Positions 1 through 6,198 of a stretch of 6,198 nucleotides of DNA are shown piece after piece (within the stretch, counting starts at the first letter, position 1; every line of letters starts with the position of its first letter). The notes below the pieces were generated by a model. That model was not told the origin of the DNA. It ran no database searches and saw only the letters and a program-made list of their open reading frames with translations. The position numbers and the translations under genes were made by a program. This DNA is from Oligoflexia bacterium (GTDB taxonomy: Bacteria; Bdellovibrionota; UBA1018), in NCBI GenBank assembly GCA_903854365.1, contig CAINWE010000426.1, positions 1-6,198 of the forward strand. The letters run 5' to 3'.

Positions 1-2
1 AA

Positions 3-149
3 TTATTAGAAAAATATGCTCGTGGTAGTCTAACAGTTAGTACAAAAAAAATTAAGCATAAACGATTGAAAAAAACAATACATGAAGATCAAGAACGAAT
101 ACTTGATGCAGCAAAGAAAAATGTTGTGGCAGAAATTTTTACAATTTAA
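3..149 (+). CDS. Possible 3' end of an unidentified lysine-rich protein gene (partial, weak)
   Basis: This frame is open from the window edge to a TAA at 147-149, giving 48 residues. It begins LLEKYARGSLTVSTKK, continues through a basic stretch (KIKHKRLKK) and an acidic/alanine helix-like part, and ends VVAEIFTI. Basic, helical tails of this type are common in eukaryotic nucleolar and RNA-processing proteins, but I do not recognise the family. Support is weak. The region is AT-rich, other frames nearby are also open by chance (the +1 frame is open from 70 to 618), and I see no AATAAA poly-A signal after the stop. It could be the last exon of a neighbouring eukaryotic gene, a piece of a transposon, or merely intron sequence. 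It is not in frame with anything downstream. Confidence 0.25.
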   Translation, partial: LLEKYARGSLTVSTKKIKHKRLKKTIHEDQERILDAAKKNVVAEIFTI

Positions 150-379
150 CATGTGCAAAGTATCAATTGGCAAGTCTCCTGGCAATTTTAAACGGAACAT
201 TTATTTCCAACTGGGGCCAGTTCCAAAAAACGTTTGTCTTCGTTATTTAGGGCCATTTACGTACGCACAAATTTACATTCAAAATGTTGTCCAAAATTAC
301 GAATTCACAACTTACATGCCTAGGAAAACATGTTACGGATTGGACCCCACGTCGATTTATCACTGCTCCCTTTATCAAA
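150..379. other. AT-rich stretch without an assigned gene
   Basis: The stretch is AT-rich with no bacterial-style ribosome binding site, promoter or terminator that I can support. One + frame stays open through it (part of 70-618). That frame then runs into arginine/threonine/proline-rich translation over 408-590, which is what a wrong-frame reading of GC-rich coding DNA looks like. The most economical reading is intron or intergenic DNA belonging to the eukaryote-like exon that begins at 408. Nothing here is recognised as a known mobile element. Confidence 0.4.
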
Positions 380-408
380 TTGACCTTCAATTCTTTTTGT
401 ACTCCAGG
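380..408 (+). other. Putative spliceosomal 3' splice site (branch point, pyrimidine tract, AG)
   Basis: TTGAC at 380-384 fits the YURAY branch-point consensus, with the candidate branch A at 383. It is followed by a pyrimidine-rich run (385-405, including CTTTTT) and then CAG|G, with the AG at 406-407. The branch-to-AG distance of about 24 nt is typical of metazoan and many other eukaryotic introns. Base composition and coding character change exactly at this AG: AT-rich with an in-frame TGA at 381-383 before it, GC3-rich open coding after it. That coincidence is the main support. A matching 5' donor cannot be assigned with confidence. Confidence 0.5.
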
Positions 409-590
409 AGGCCAACTTCCCCTACAGCCACAGCACCTACCTCATCGACCCGCCGAACGGCTCCAGGTACGACCAGAACTCGTACAACGGGACCGACATT
501 CAGCCGTCGTCTTCAACGGCGCCCCTCTGCGCCTACATCGAGGAGGACAATCCGATGTCACTCTACAGCGTCGTGCACAAGAACCGGTGA
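408..590 (+). CDS. Eukaryote-like exon of an unidentified protein (partial)
   Basis: In this frame 408-587 gives 60 residues, beginning EANFPYSHSTYLIDPPNGSR and ending SLYSVVHKNR, before a TGA at 588-590. About 55 of 60 codons end in G or C, against a far more mixed third position in the bacterial gene that follows. The other two + frames over the same bases give proline/arginine/threonine-rich nonsense, so this frame is the one under coding selection. The peptide is rich in Tyr, Ser, Asn and Pro and resembles a disordered cytoplasmic tail or extracellular linker of an animal protein. I do not recognise the family. It begins at a good splice acceptor. The TGA may be a true stop, or an accident of the join to bacterial DNA, because the junction lies at or beside it. 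Codon bias and intron signal together argue against a bacterial origin. Confidence 0.5.
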   Translation, partial: EANFPYSHSTYLIDPPNGSRYDQNSYNGTDIQPSSSTAPLCAYIEEDNPMSLYSVVHKNR

Positions 591-592
591 CC
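587..592. other. Probable chimeric junction between eukaryote-like and bacterial DNA
   Basis: Upstream, the coding frame with strong GC3 bias is the one containing codons 408-410 through 585-587. Downstream, coding moves to a different frame (codons 587-589, 590-592 and so on) with AT-ending codons (AAT, TTT, TTA). The switch occurs within a few bases of 588. The bacterial frame stays formally open upstream to 284, but that part is an out-of-frame reading of the exon and has the wrong amino-acid composition. The exact breakpoint cannot be fixed to the base; it may lie some bases to either side. Confidence 0.6.
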
Positions 593-3500
593 AATTTTTT
601 AAATCAGTCCATTCTTAATGATACTAAGCGTTTGTATCAAATTGAAAAAACTTTTGATGGTTTGTCCAAAAAGAGTTTAAAAGACCCTGCCTTCGAGGTT
701 TTAGCGGATGTCTTAGATCATTCCGAATTCATTAGTAGTTTACTGCATTTGTTGAAATCAGTTTACTATCAAGGGGGTCATACCCGAGACGGTCTTCGAC
801 AAGCGGATGAGCGCATTTTAAAAATTGTTGAGTTAGTTTTTCGAGGTCTGGATCAAAAGACGTTTCGAGAAGCGCTTGATTTTGGCATTTTGACGACGAG
901 CTCTGGACCGTTTCGATCGTTCGTCAGTCATTTGGGAGTCCCTTTAGTAGGGTTAGAGACGCAGGCCGATCGAGACGTTAAGAATCTTGCATTACTGGAT
1001 CGGGTGCTGAAATACTTGGGCGAGTCTCATACTTTTAAGTGCGGTTCTCGCAACGAGACGTTGCTGAGTGAGTTTCGATCTTTGGTGGAAGGGCATCAAG
1101 TTTTCCCCATGTTGGATCTGCTCCTGGGTCAAGATCAGTCTGAAATTGAGAAAAAGCTGCCGGACGTCAATCGCTTGCTGAAGGGATTGGTGGCTAAAAC
1201 GACATCAGGTGATCTCCTTTTAGATCAGGTGGCCCGATCCTTTCGATCTTTGAGTGTGCCGATCGCATGCATGCAGGGTGCGAAGACGATTCCCGATGGA
1301 ACACGGTACTTCATTCGTGAGCTAGCCGAGTTTCGCGCGCCGGAAGAGGCAGCTCGTTATTTGAGTTATGAGGCCCCGTTGACTCTGATGAGTTTGGGAC
1401 AGTTTTGTTCCTTTCCCCGGGGATTAAATGACCATTATAAAGCACTTCATGAGTTGGTGGATAGTGGGGTGACCGAGCCGCTTTTGCGGGTGCTCAAAGT
1501 ACTCTATCATGCTGATGCTTATGATCCGGCCAGCTCACCCAGTCACAAGTCAGTTTGCGAATTGGCCTCAGGGTACCAGGGAGAACTTCAGCGACCTTGG
1601 ATTGATTTGATGGTTCATTTTTTGGCTGACGGAGGCCGGGACGGACAGGGTGGACTTCACCTGCTCACTCCAGTGCTTGCTGAGTTCGTTTCTCGCGGCT
1701 GGGTTGGGGATGCTTTGCTCTTAAGCACCGTTTACGGTTCTCAGGAGCGAGAGAGTTTGAATTCTGTCCTGGCTTGGGTCCTAGAAAGCCGCCCTGAACT
1801 CAATCATCAGAGTGTTGTTGAAGTGGCCAGCGAAGCTTTGTTGCGGGGCGAAAGGGAGCAGATTTATCGATTTCTGCAACATTTAACGAGCTTGCTTCTT
1901 GAAAAAGACGGTCAGTGGATGAGGGATCTACTCGAGACTGCGCGGAAAATTCATTATGTGAATGATGCAACACCCTTTCTCGATTTAATGAGGCAATTTG
2001 GGAGTGAAGCGACTTCTTTGAGTAGCCAGAAGCTGTTCGAGACGCTTTTCTTTTTGCTCGAGAATCATGAGAAGGAGCTTTTATTTACCTTAGATGAGTG
2101 GGCGACGCTTGCCCGCAACGGCGAGCTAAAAGGCCTCGTTGATTCGCTGCTGCAGCTTTTTCACCAATATGCTTCGACTGGAAAAACTGAGATTTTCGAA
2201 ATTGCTGAGCCTCGATTTGCGAGGGTGGGGCGTCATTCGCTGCGGGCCGTTGAGTCTGGGGAGTTTCGGGCTCCTGATGAAAATCCTGGCAGGGCAGAGC
2301 GCTACTCGGAGCGCTATGCTGCGTGTCGCAAACTGGATCTCGAGTTTTCTCTCGGGGCCGCAGATGCCCCTCAGGGAGTCAATCAGCAGGTAGTTAAGGA
2401 ACAGCTTGAGCAACTTCTGAGCTGTAAAAAGTCCGGTGCTGAAACTGCGGCTCAGCCGGCGGAGGCGCCAGAATTCAATGAGGCGAACAGGCAGCCTAAC
2501 GCGGAGGTAGATCGTCTTTTTGCGAGTCTGAACGCTCCGACTCTTGCGGGCGATAGTTTTCTGTCTTTTCAATTAGGGGAATTTCAGAAACTTTTATCGA
2601 GCTTCAAGAGTTCTGAGATTAAGTACTTGGTAGACCAGTGGATGGGCTCTTTTCAATTTACCGGCGGGCTCGCAGTAGATTCGCAGGCTGAAAGGGAGTT
2701 GCTGCAGCAAAACCCTTGGGTGAGGGCCCTTAATGCCGTGCCTGCTTGGGTGACGAGCGCAGAGCCTGTTCATCCTGCACCTGGCGTTGCGTTAGTTAAG
2801 GCCGTGGGCCCCGTTTTGGAGAAGCCGGAGACTCGGAGAGCACTCGAGAATGTGGAGCATGTCGGGGCTGATATTCTGAAAAACGATGATTTTCCCAAGC
2901 TACTCATGGATGCAGAGGGTCTCTGGAGTCGGGTCAAACAAATTCATGATCAGCAAAACGATCCCCAATTCAGGGAGCACGAGTTAGCGAAACAGCAGGC
3001 TGCGTTAGCCGCGATTTATACTCCTGAACTTCGTGAGGTGCTCAAGTATTGGGTGAGTGCGGTCGAGTGTTGGCGTTCTCCCTTGAATATCTCTCAGCGA
3101 GTGGAAGAAATTATTCATGAGTCTCGAACTCGGCTGACGAACTACGAGTTAAAGCATGAAAGGTGGGATCTAGCGGCCCTGAAGGAAAAGGTGACCCCCA
3201 TTTTTGATCGGTTGCGCGACAAGAGTCAAAGTGATGAGAAGCGGCCGCTATTGGATGCAACATTAAATGTTTTGAAAAGCGCTACGGGTCCGCAGGAATC
3301 AAAAGACGCTGAGGGCAGTCCTTTTAAACACTATCAACGGGACGGGGATCGTGCTTGGGTAAGGTATTCGCCTGAGCGGTTGCTCAGGCTTTTGCATAAG
3401 CGGGCGAGGAGAGTGCGGCCGAGGATTCAATACTACAAGGGAGATTCTCATCCCTACGTGGTTTTGGATTCAGATTTAGATCAACTAGAAAAGTCTCTTT

Positions 3501-5350
3501 ATAACGTCGATATGAGACTGGATGTCCCTCCCTGGAAAAATATTGCCTATCAATTTGCTCAGGAAATCGCCCATGCTTGGGGGGATTTGCCTGCGCAGGA
3601 GTGGCCAGAGGATATTGTGCGTCAGCATCAACAGGCTTATGATTTGGCAGCATCCCAACACTTTACGGATCCTGTGAGTTGGGAGCACGCGGCTCAGGCT
3701 GCTTATCAATCGCTTCGGCCCCGTACTCTCAAGGAGGTAGTCGATGGAATTGCGAGTCGGCCCCCGAGTCCCGGTTTTGAATTCAATCCCGTGACGGTAG
3801 GGCCACAGATTTTGGCTTTTCAAGCCGGATGGCCCCTCCCAGAAGGGAAGAAGAATTTTTCGAGGGACTACGGGATGGAAGACCTCAGGCTGCTCACCTC
3901 AAAAATTGCGGGCTTGCCCCCCTTTCCTCAGTGTGTGGCAGATCACCAGAATTTTTTTAGATCGGACGAGTTTGAGCTTGAAATGACCCGGGTGGTTCAC
4001 CTGCCCCTGCGTTTGGATAAGCCCGATTATCGTCAGCCGCCGGTTCCTAAAGAGGCCAGTGGGCATCCAATTTTGAAAGACGGCCTGAAGCTGCTTAAGG
4101 GGGGGGGCGAGAAGGGAGCGCGGGAGCTCGCTGATATGCAGGGCATGCTTTTTAATCTCTGGCAGGTGATCGGGGTCTTGAAGGAGAATGTGCCCGGCGG
4201 CCCAGATCAGGATGATGGCGGTTTGTTGCCAATCATGCGTGATTTGTTTTATGAGGTATTTTATTCCAATACCCCCGAAGTCAAGAGCCAGCATCTCCCA
4301 TCGACGGATTTGAAGAGAAATAATTTGGGGGTGGTGAGCCACATGCTTCAGCTCGGTCTGATGCATCAAATTGGATTGATTTTACAGAATTTCGAGCTCG
4401 ATGACCCAGATCTGACAGCGAGTTTTGTTTCACTGATTCGGGGTGCAGCTACTCCCGAGATGCGGGAGCTGACTGACTGGCTTTTAAAGCGGGGGGCTCA
4501 GGATCAGCAGTTGCACCATCAGGAAAAGGATCAGTTGATCTGGACGGTCATCCAAGGTCTTTCTAGTGCTCAGTCCAACCAGGTGAGTGAGTTACATCGG
4601 ATTATTTTTTATCTCCTGGCCAGTGTAAATCGCCTGGAGCCTTGGGAAGGGGCTCTTCGGAAAGATTCAACGAGTGGGATTCCAAATCTCGCCTTGGCCC
4701 GCGGTCATGAAATCTTGGATGGTTTTTATCCGTGGTTCGTGAGCTTGGGAGTTCAGGGAGATTTTTCCTCTCTCTTGCACCAAGTATTGGATTCGAAGTG
4801 GGCTTCCTCGGGAATCGAGGCGTTTTATCAGGCAACAGCCTCGAGTCCTCAAGGCTTTGATCGTGCGGAAGAGTCCGAGCGTCCCCTCCGCTGGGGGCGC
4901 CTTCTGACTCGGTCTCTCGGGGGTAAGGCCATTGATTTTGATCGAAGCCCAGCTTTTGATGCGGTGCATTTAGTTCAGGCGACTTGGGAGGATCGAGAGG
5001 CTCGAAAGTCCTGGGGGCAATTCGTTCAGGGCGTTGAGCGTCTTCAGTCTCAGGAAGACTATCAGAAGTTAAATCTTTTAGAGGTCGTTCGGCCGGTTCT
5101 CGATTTCTTGGAGGAGAAGAATGGCGGGCAGGGCCCCGAAGTAGCGAGGGCCATGAGGCAGAATGTCGCGCAATTCATCAGCTTCAAGAAGGAGCGAGGT
5201 GATAGGTCGAATGGTTTGAATGAGTTTCTTCTGTATGCCCGTAAGAATCCGGAAGAATTTGATCAGTTATTGAAGCTTTTGAGTGAGACGATTCAAAAAG
5301 GTGACTGGGTCGATTTCTTAAAAGTCATACGCAGGAGTCTTCCGCAATAA
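587..5350 (+). CDS. Giant helical protein of unknown function, 5' end missing
   Basis: The visible bacterial part is 1587 residues, starting VTNFLNQSILNDTKRLYQIE and ending IRRSLPQ before TAA at 5348-5350. The GTG at 587 has no ribosome binding site and sits at the chimeric junction, so the true N-terminus, including any signal peptide, is lost. I recognise no family. The sequence is dominated by amphipathic helical segments of about 15-25 residues with leucine-rich faces (for example LLHLLKSV and LKVIRR), suggesting an alpha-solenoid or helical-bundle protein. I see no Walker motif, catalytic triad or transmembrane span. A polar Ala/Pro/Glu/Asn-rich linker at about residues 614-645 divides it into two large parts. 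A very basic patch lies at 931-946 (RLLRLLHKRARRVRPR). There are eight cysteines, four of them spaced fairly regularly at 152, 228, 274 and 324. The open frame read upstream from 284 to 586 is not part of this gene. moxR follows 27 bp later, so a role with that ATPase, as scaffold or client, is inferred only from position. The frame is certain; the function is unknown. Confidence 0.85.
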   Translation: MTNFLNQSILNDTKRLYQIEKTFDGLSKKSLKDPAFEVLADVLDHSEFISSLLHLLKSVYYQGGHTRDGLRQADERILKIVELVFRGLDQKTFREALDFGILTTSSGPFRSFVSHLGVPLVGLETQADRDVKNLALLDRVLKYLGESHTFKCGSRNETLLSEFRSLVEGHQVFPMLDLLLGQDQSEIEKKLPDVNRLLKGLVAKTTSGDLLLDQVARSFRSLSVPIACMQGAKTIPDGTRYFIRELAEFRAPEEAARYLSYEAPLTLMSLGQFCSFPRGLNDHYKALHELVDSGVTEPLLRVLKVLYHADAYDPASSPSHKSVCELASGYQGELQRPWIDLMVHFLADGGRDGQGGLHLLTPVLAEFVSRGWVGDALLLSTVYGSQERESLNSVLAWVLESRPELNHQSVVEVASEALLRGEREQIYRFLQHLTSLLLEKDGQWMRDLLETARKIHYVNDATPFLDLMRQFGSEATSLSSQKLFETLFFLLENHEKELLFTLDEWATLARNGELKGLVDSLLQLFHQYASTGKTEIFEIAEPRFARVGRHSLRAVESGEFRAPDENPGRAERYSERYAACRKLDLEFSLGAADAPQGVNQQVVKEQLEQLLSCKKSGAETAAQPAEAPEFNEANRQPNAEVDRLFASLNAPTLAGDSFLSFQLGEFQKLLSSFKSSEIKYLVDQWMGSFQFTGGLAVDSQAERELLQQNPWVRALNAVPAWVTSAEPVHPAPGVALVKAVGPVLEKPETRRALENVEHVGADILKNDDFPKLLMDAEGLWSRVKQIHDQQNDPQFREHELAKQQAALAAIYTPELREVLKYWVSAVECWRSPLNISQRVEEIIHESRTRLTNYELKHERWDLAALKEKVTPIFDRLRDKSQSDEKRPLLDATLNVLKSATGPQESKDAEGSPFKHYQRDGDRAWVRYSPERLLRLLHKRARRVRPRIQYYKGDSHPYVVLDSDLDQLEKSLYNVDMRLDVPPWKNIAYQFAQEIAHAWGDLPAQEWPEDIVRQHQQAYDLAASQHFTDPVSWEHAAQAAYQSLRPRTLKEVVDGIASRPPSPGFEFNPVTVGPQILAFQAGWPLPEGKKNFSRDYGMEDLRLLTSKIAGLPPFPQCVADHQNFFRSDEFELEMTRVVHLPLRLDKPDYRQPPVPKEASGHPILKDGLKLLKGGGEKGARELADMQGMLFNLWQVIGVLKENVPGGPDQDDGGLLPIMRDLFYEVFYSNTPEVKSQHLPSTDLKRNNLGVVSHMLQLGLMHQIGLILQNFELDDPDLTASFVSLIRGAATPEMRELTDWLLKRGAQDQQLHHQEKDQLIWTVIQGLSSAQSNQVSELHRIIFYLLASVNRLEPWEGALRKDSTSGIPNLALARGHEILDGFYPWFVSLGVQGDFSSLLHQVLDSKWASSGIEAFYQATASSPQGFDRAEESERPLRWGRLLTRSLGGKAIDFDRSPAFDAVHLVQATWEDREARKSWGQFVQGVERLQSQEDYQKLNLLEVVRPVLDFLEEKNGGQGPEVARAMRQNVAQFISFKKERGDRSNGLNEFLLYARKNPEEFDQLLKLLSETIQKGDWVDFLKVIRRSLPQ
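4099..4107 (+). repeat. Nine-base G homopolymer inside the giant gene
   Basis: The tract spans codons AAG GGG GGG GGC and encodes Lys-Gly-Gly-Gly between two helices (LKLL before it, EKGARELADM after it). The frame is intact in this copy, since helical, leucine-rich protein continues on both sides. Poly-G tracts of this length are prone to slippage in replication and to sequencing error. It encodes a flexible glycine turn, so in-frame length changes would be tolerated while single-base changes would truncate the protein. Confidence 0.9.
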
Positions 5351-5357
5351 AGAGATT

Positions 5358-5362
5358 GGAGG
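5358..5362 (+). promoter_or_regulatory. Ribosome binding site GGAGG upstream of moxR, unusually distant from ATG
   Basis: GGAGG lies in the 27 bp gap after the giant gene's stop codon. It is a strong Shine-Dalgarno match, but 15 nt separate it from the moxR ATG at 5378, longer than the usual 5-9. A GTG at 5367 is only 4 nt away but opens a nine-codon frame ending at TAA 5394-5396 that overlaps the moxR start. No other in-frame start suits MoxR: the next candidates lie beyond residue 30, inside the conserved N-terminal part of the ATPase. Confidence 0.45.
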
Positions 5363-5377
5363 TATAGTGCCCTTACT

Positions 5378-6198
5378 ATGTCTTCAACCGATGTAAATGC
5401 AATTACAGATGAAATAAGAAGAAAGAGCCAGTTTGTTGAATCGATTCTTGGCGAAGTCTCCCAGGTAGTGGTGGGACAAAAGACTTTGTTAGAACGGTTG
5501 CTTCTCGCCTTGCTTTGCGATGGGCATGTTTTGTTAGAGGGGTTACCTGGCCTGGCAAAAACATTGACCATTAAGACCATGGCGGATGTGATTCAGGCCG
5601 AGTTTCAGCGGATTCAGTTCACCCCAGACTTGCTTCCGGCAGATCTCGTTGGGACCATGATTTTCAATCAAAAGACGGGTGATTTTACGCCGAAAAAAGG
5701 CCCGATTTTTACCAACCTCGTTTTAGCCGACGAAATTAATCGTGCACCAGCCAAGGTGCAAAGTGCTCTTCTAGAAGCCATGGGCGAGCACCAGGTGACG
5801 ATCGGTGAAACGACTTACCCGATGCAGGATCTCTTCATTGTTCTGGCGACTCAAAATCCGATTGAGCAAGAAGGCACCTACCCTCTGCCAGAGGCTCAGC
5901 TGGATCGATTTTTATTCAAAATTAGGGTAACCTATCCTTCTCTCGCTGAGGAAAAGGCTATTCTTAATAGAATGTCAGGCCCGATCCCGCCACAGCCTAA
6001 AAAGATTTGCCACCCGGCCGAAATCTTGGAGGCACGCCAAATCTGCTCCAAGATTTACATGGACGAGAAGCTCAAAGACTATTTATTGTCGATTGTCTTT
6101 GCTACGCGCTTTCCAGAAAAATATGGATTGAGTGAGCTGAAGCATCAAATTCAGGTGGGAGCTTCGCCCCGGGCGACCCTCTCCCTGGCTAAGGCGAG
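5378..6198 (+). CDS. moxR: MoxR-family AAA+ ATPase (3' end beyond window)
   Basis: MoxR proteins are AAA+ ATPases that act in the cytoplasm as chaperones or remodelling factors for partner proteins, often those with von Willebrand factor A domains. The reading frame shows the family signature in order: VVVGQ before the core (30-34), Walker A GLPGLAKT (55-62), FTPDLLPADLVGT (81-93), Walker B LVLADEINRAP (114-124) followed by KVQSALLEAMGEHQVT (126-141), sensor 1 LATQNPIEQEGTYPLPEAQ (156-174) with the arginine-finger region LDRF (175-178), and sensor 2 GASPRA (261-266). All expected nucleotide-binding and hydrolysis residues are present (K61, T62, D118, E119, N160, R177, R265). The window ends after 273 complete codons. 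The family is usually about 310-340 residues, so only the end of the C-terminal lid is missing. The ATG at 5378 is the only suitable in-frame start after the upstream stop. It is probably co-transcribed with the giant gene; DUF58 and VWA genes are expected downstream by family habit but are not visible. Confidence 0.97.
   Translation, partial: MSSTDVNAITDEIRRKSQFVESILGEVSQVVVGQKTLLERLLLALLCDGHVLLEGLPGLAKTLTIKTMADVIQAEFQRIQFTPDLLPADLVGTMIFNQKTGDFTPKKGPIFTNLVLADEINRAPAKVQSALLEAMGEHQVTIGETTYPMQDLFIVLATQNPIEQEGTYPLPEAQLDRFLFKIRVTYPSLAEEKAILNRMSGPIPPQPKKICHPAEILEARQICSKIYMDEKLKDYLLSIVFATRFPEKYGLSELKHQIQVGASPRATLSLAKA

Noticed and set aside
209..222. Short inverted repeat AACTGG-GG-CCAGTT
   Set aside because: A six-base stem with a two-base loop is too short and sterically poor. 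There is no T tract and no gene for it to serve, so it is consistent with chance.
284..586. Upstream extension of the giant reading frame to an apparent start near 284
   Set aside because: The ~101 residues are Pro/Arg/Gln-rich and are an out-of-frame reading of the GC3-biased exon at 408-587. They do not resemble the helical protein after 590, and no ribosome binding site precedes 284.
82..618. 178-codon + strand frame
   Set aside because: Its second half is a low-complexity Arg/Thr/Pro reading of the exon in the wrong frame. It crosses the acceptor site and the junction and has no start signal.
2126..2572. Minus-strand frame of 148 codons within the giant gene
   Set aside because: It lies wholly opposite the helical coding frame, is rich in Arg/Ser with no recognisable domain, and has no ribosome binding site. 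It is a shadow.
3384..4369. Several minus-strand frames of 89-156 codons
   Set aside because: All are antisense shadows of the giant gene without motifs or initiation signals. The + frame is continuous and compositionally coherent throughout.
5351..5377. TATAGT as a possible -10 promoter element before moxR
   Set aside because: It lies only about 10 bases before the start codon, has no credible -35 partner, and would overlap the ribosome binding site. Co-transcription from upstream is simpler.
5293..5580. Minus-strand frame across the giant gene/moxR boundary
   Set aside because: It runs antisense to conserved MoxR coding sequence including the Walker A region, and gives no recognisable protein.
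1..6198. CRISPR arrays, tRNA or rRNA genes, insertion sequences
   Set aside because: No regularly spaced direct repeats, cloverleaf-like tRNA segments, rRNA motifs or transposase motifs were seen on reading either strand.

Overview
The window appears to be a composite of two unrelated kinds of DNA. From about base 590 to the end it is ordinary bacterial sequence: two tightly spaced genes on the + strand, balanced base composition and no introns. The first ~590 bases look eukaryotic. An AT-rich stretch (1-407) ends in a good match to a 3' splice site, followed by a 60-codon, very GC3-rich open exon (408-587). That exon is in a different frame from the bacterial gene that follows. The simplest reading is a chimeric join (assembly, library or whole-genome-amplification artefact) between a fragment of animal-like or other intron-containing DNA and the end of a bacterial fragment. 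A real integration cannot be excluded from sequence alone.

Layout: 1-149 holds a lysine-rich open frame that enters from outside the window and ends at a stop (weak gene evidence). 150-379 is AT-rich with no assigned gene. 380-408 holds a branch point, pyrimidine tract and AG. 408-590 is the GC-rich exon. About 587-592 is the junction. From about 587 to 5350 is one enormous bacterial gene that lacks its own 5' end (1587 visible residues). 5351-5377 is a short intergenic gap with a purine-rich ribosome binding site. 5378-6198 is the first 273 codons of a MoxR-family AAA+ ATPase gene that runs off the window.

The bacterial genes probably form one transcription unit: same strand, 27 bp apart, with no terminator hairpin between them. 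MoxR ATPases act as chaperones or remodelling factors and usually sit beside DUF58 and von Willebrand factor A genes, which would be expected just downstream. The giant protein is almost entirely predicted amphipathic helix, with no enzyme motif and no membrane span that I can see. It may be a scaffold or a client of the MoxR system, but that is inference from position. I cannot name the bacterium. A very large unique helical protein beside moxR, and the general style of the sequence, would fit a Gram-negative, perhaps a Bdellovibrio-like lineage, but this is a low-confidence impression.
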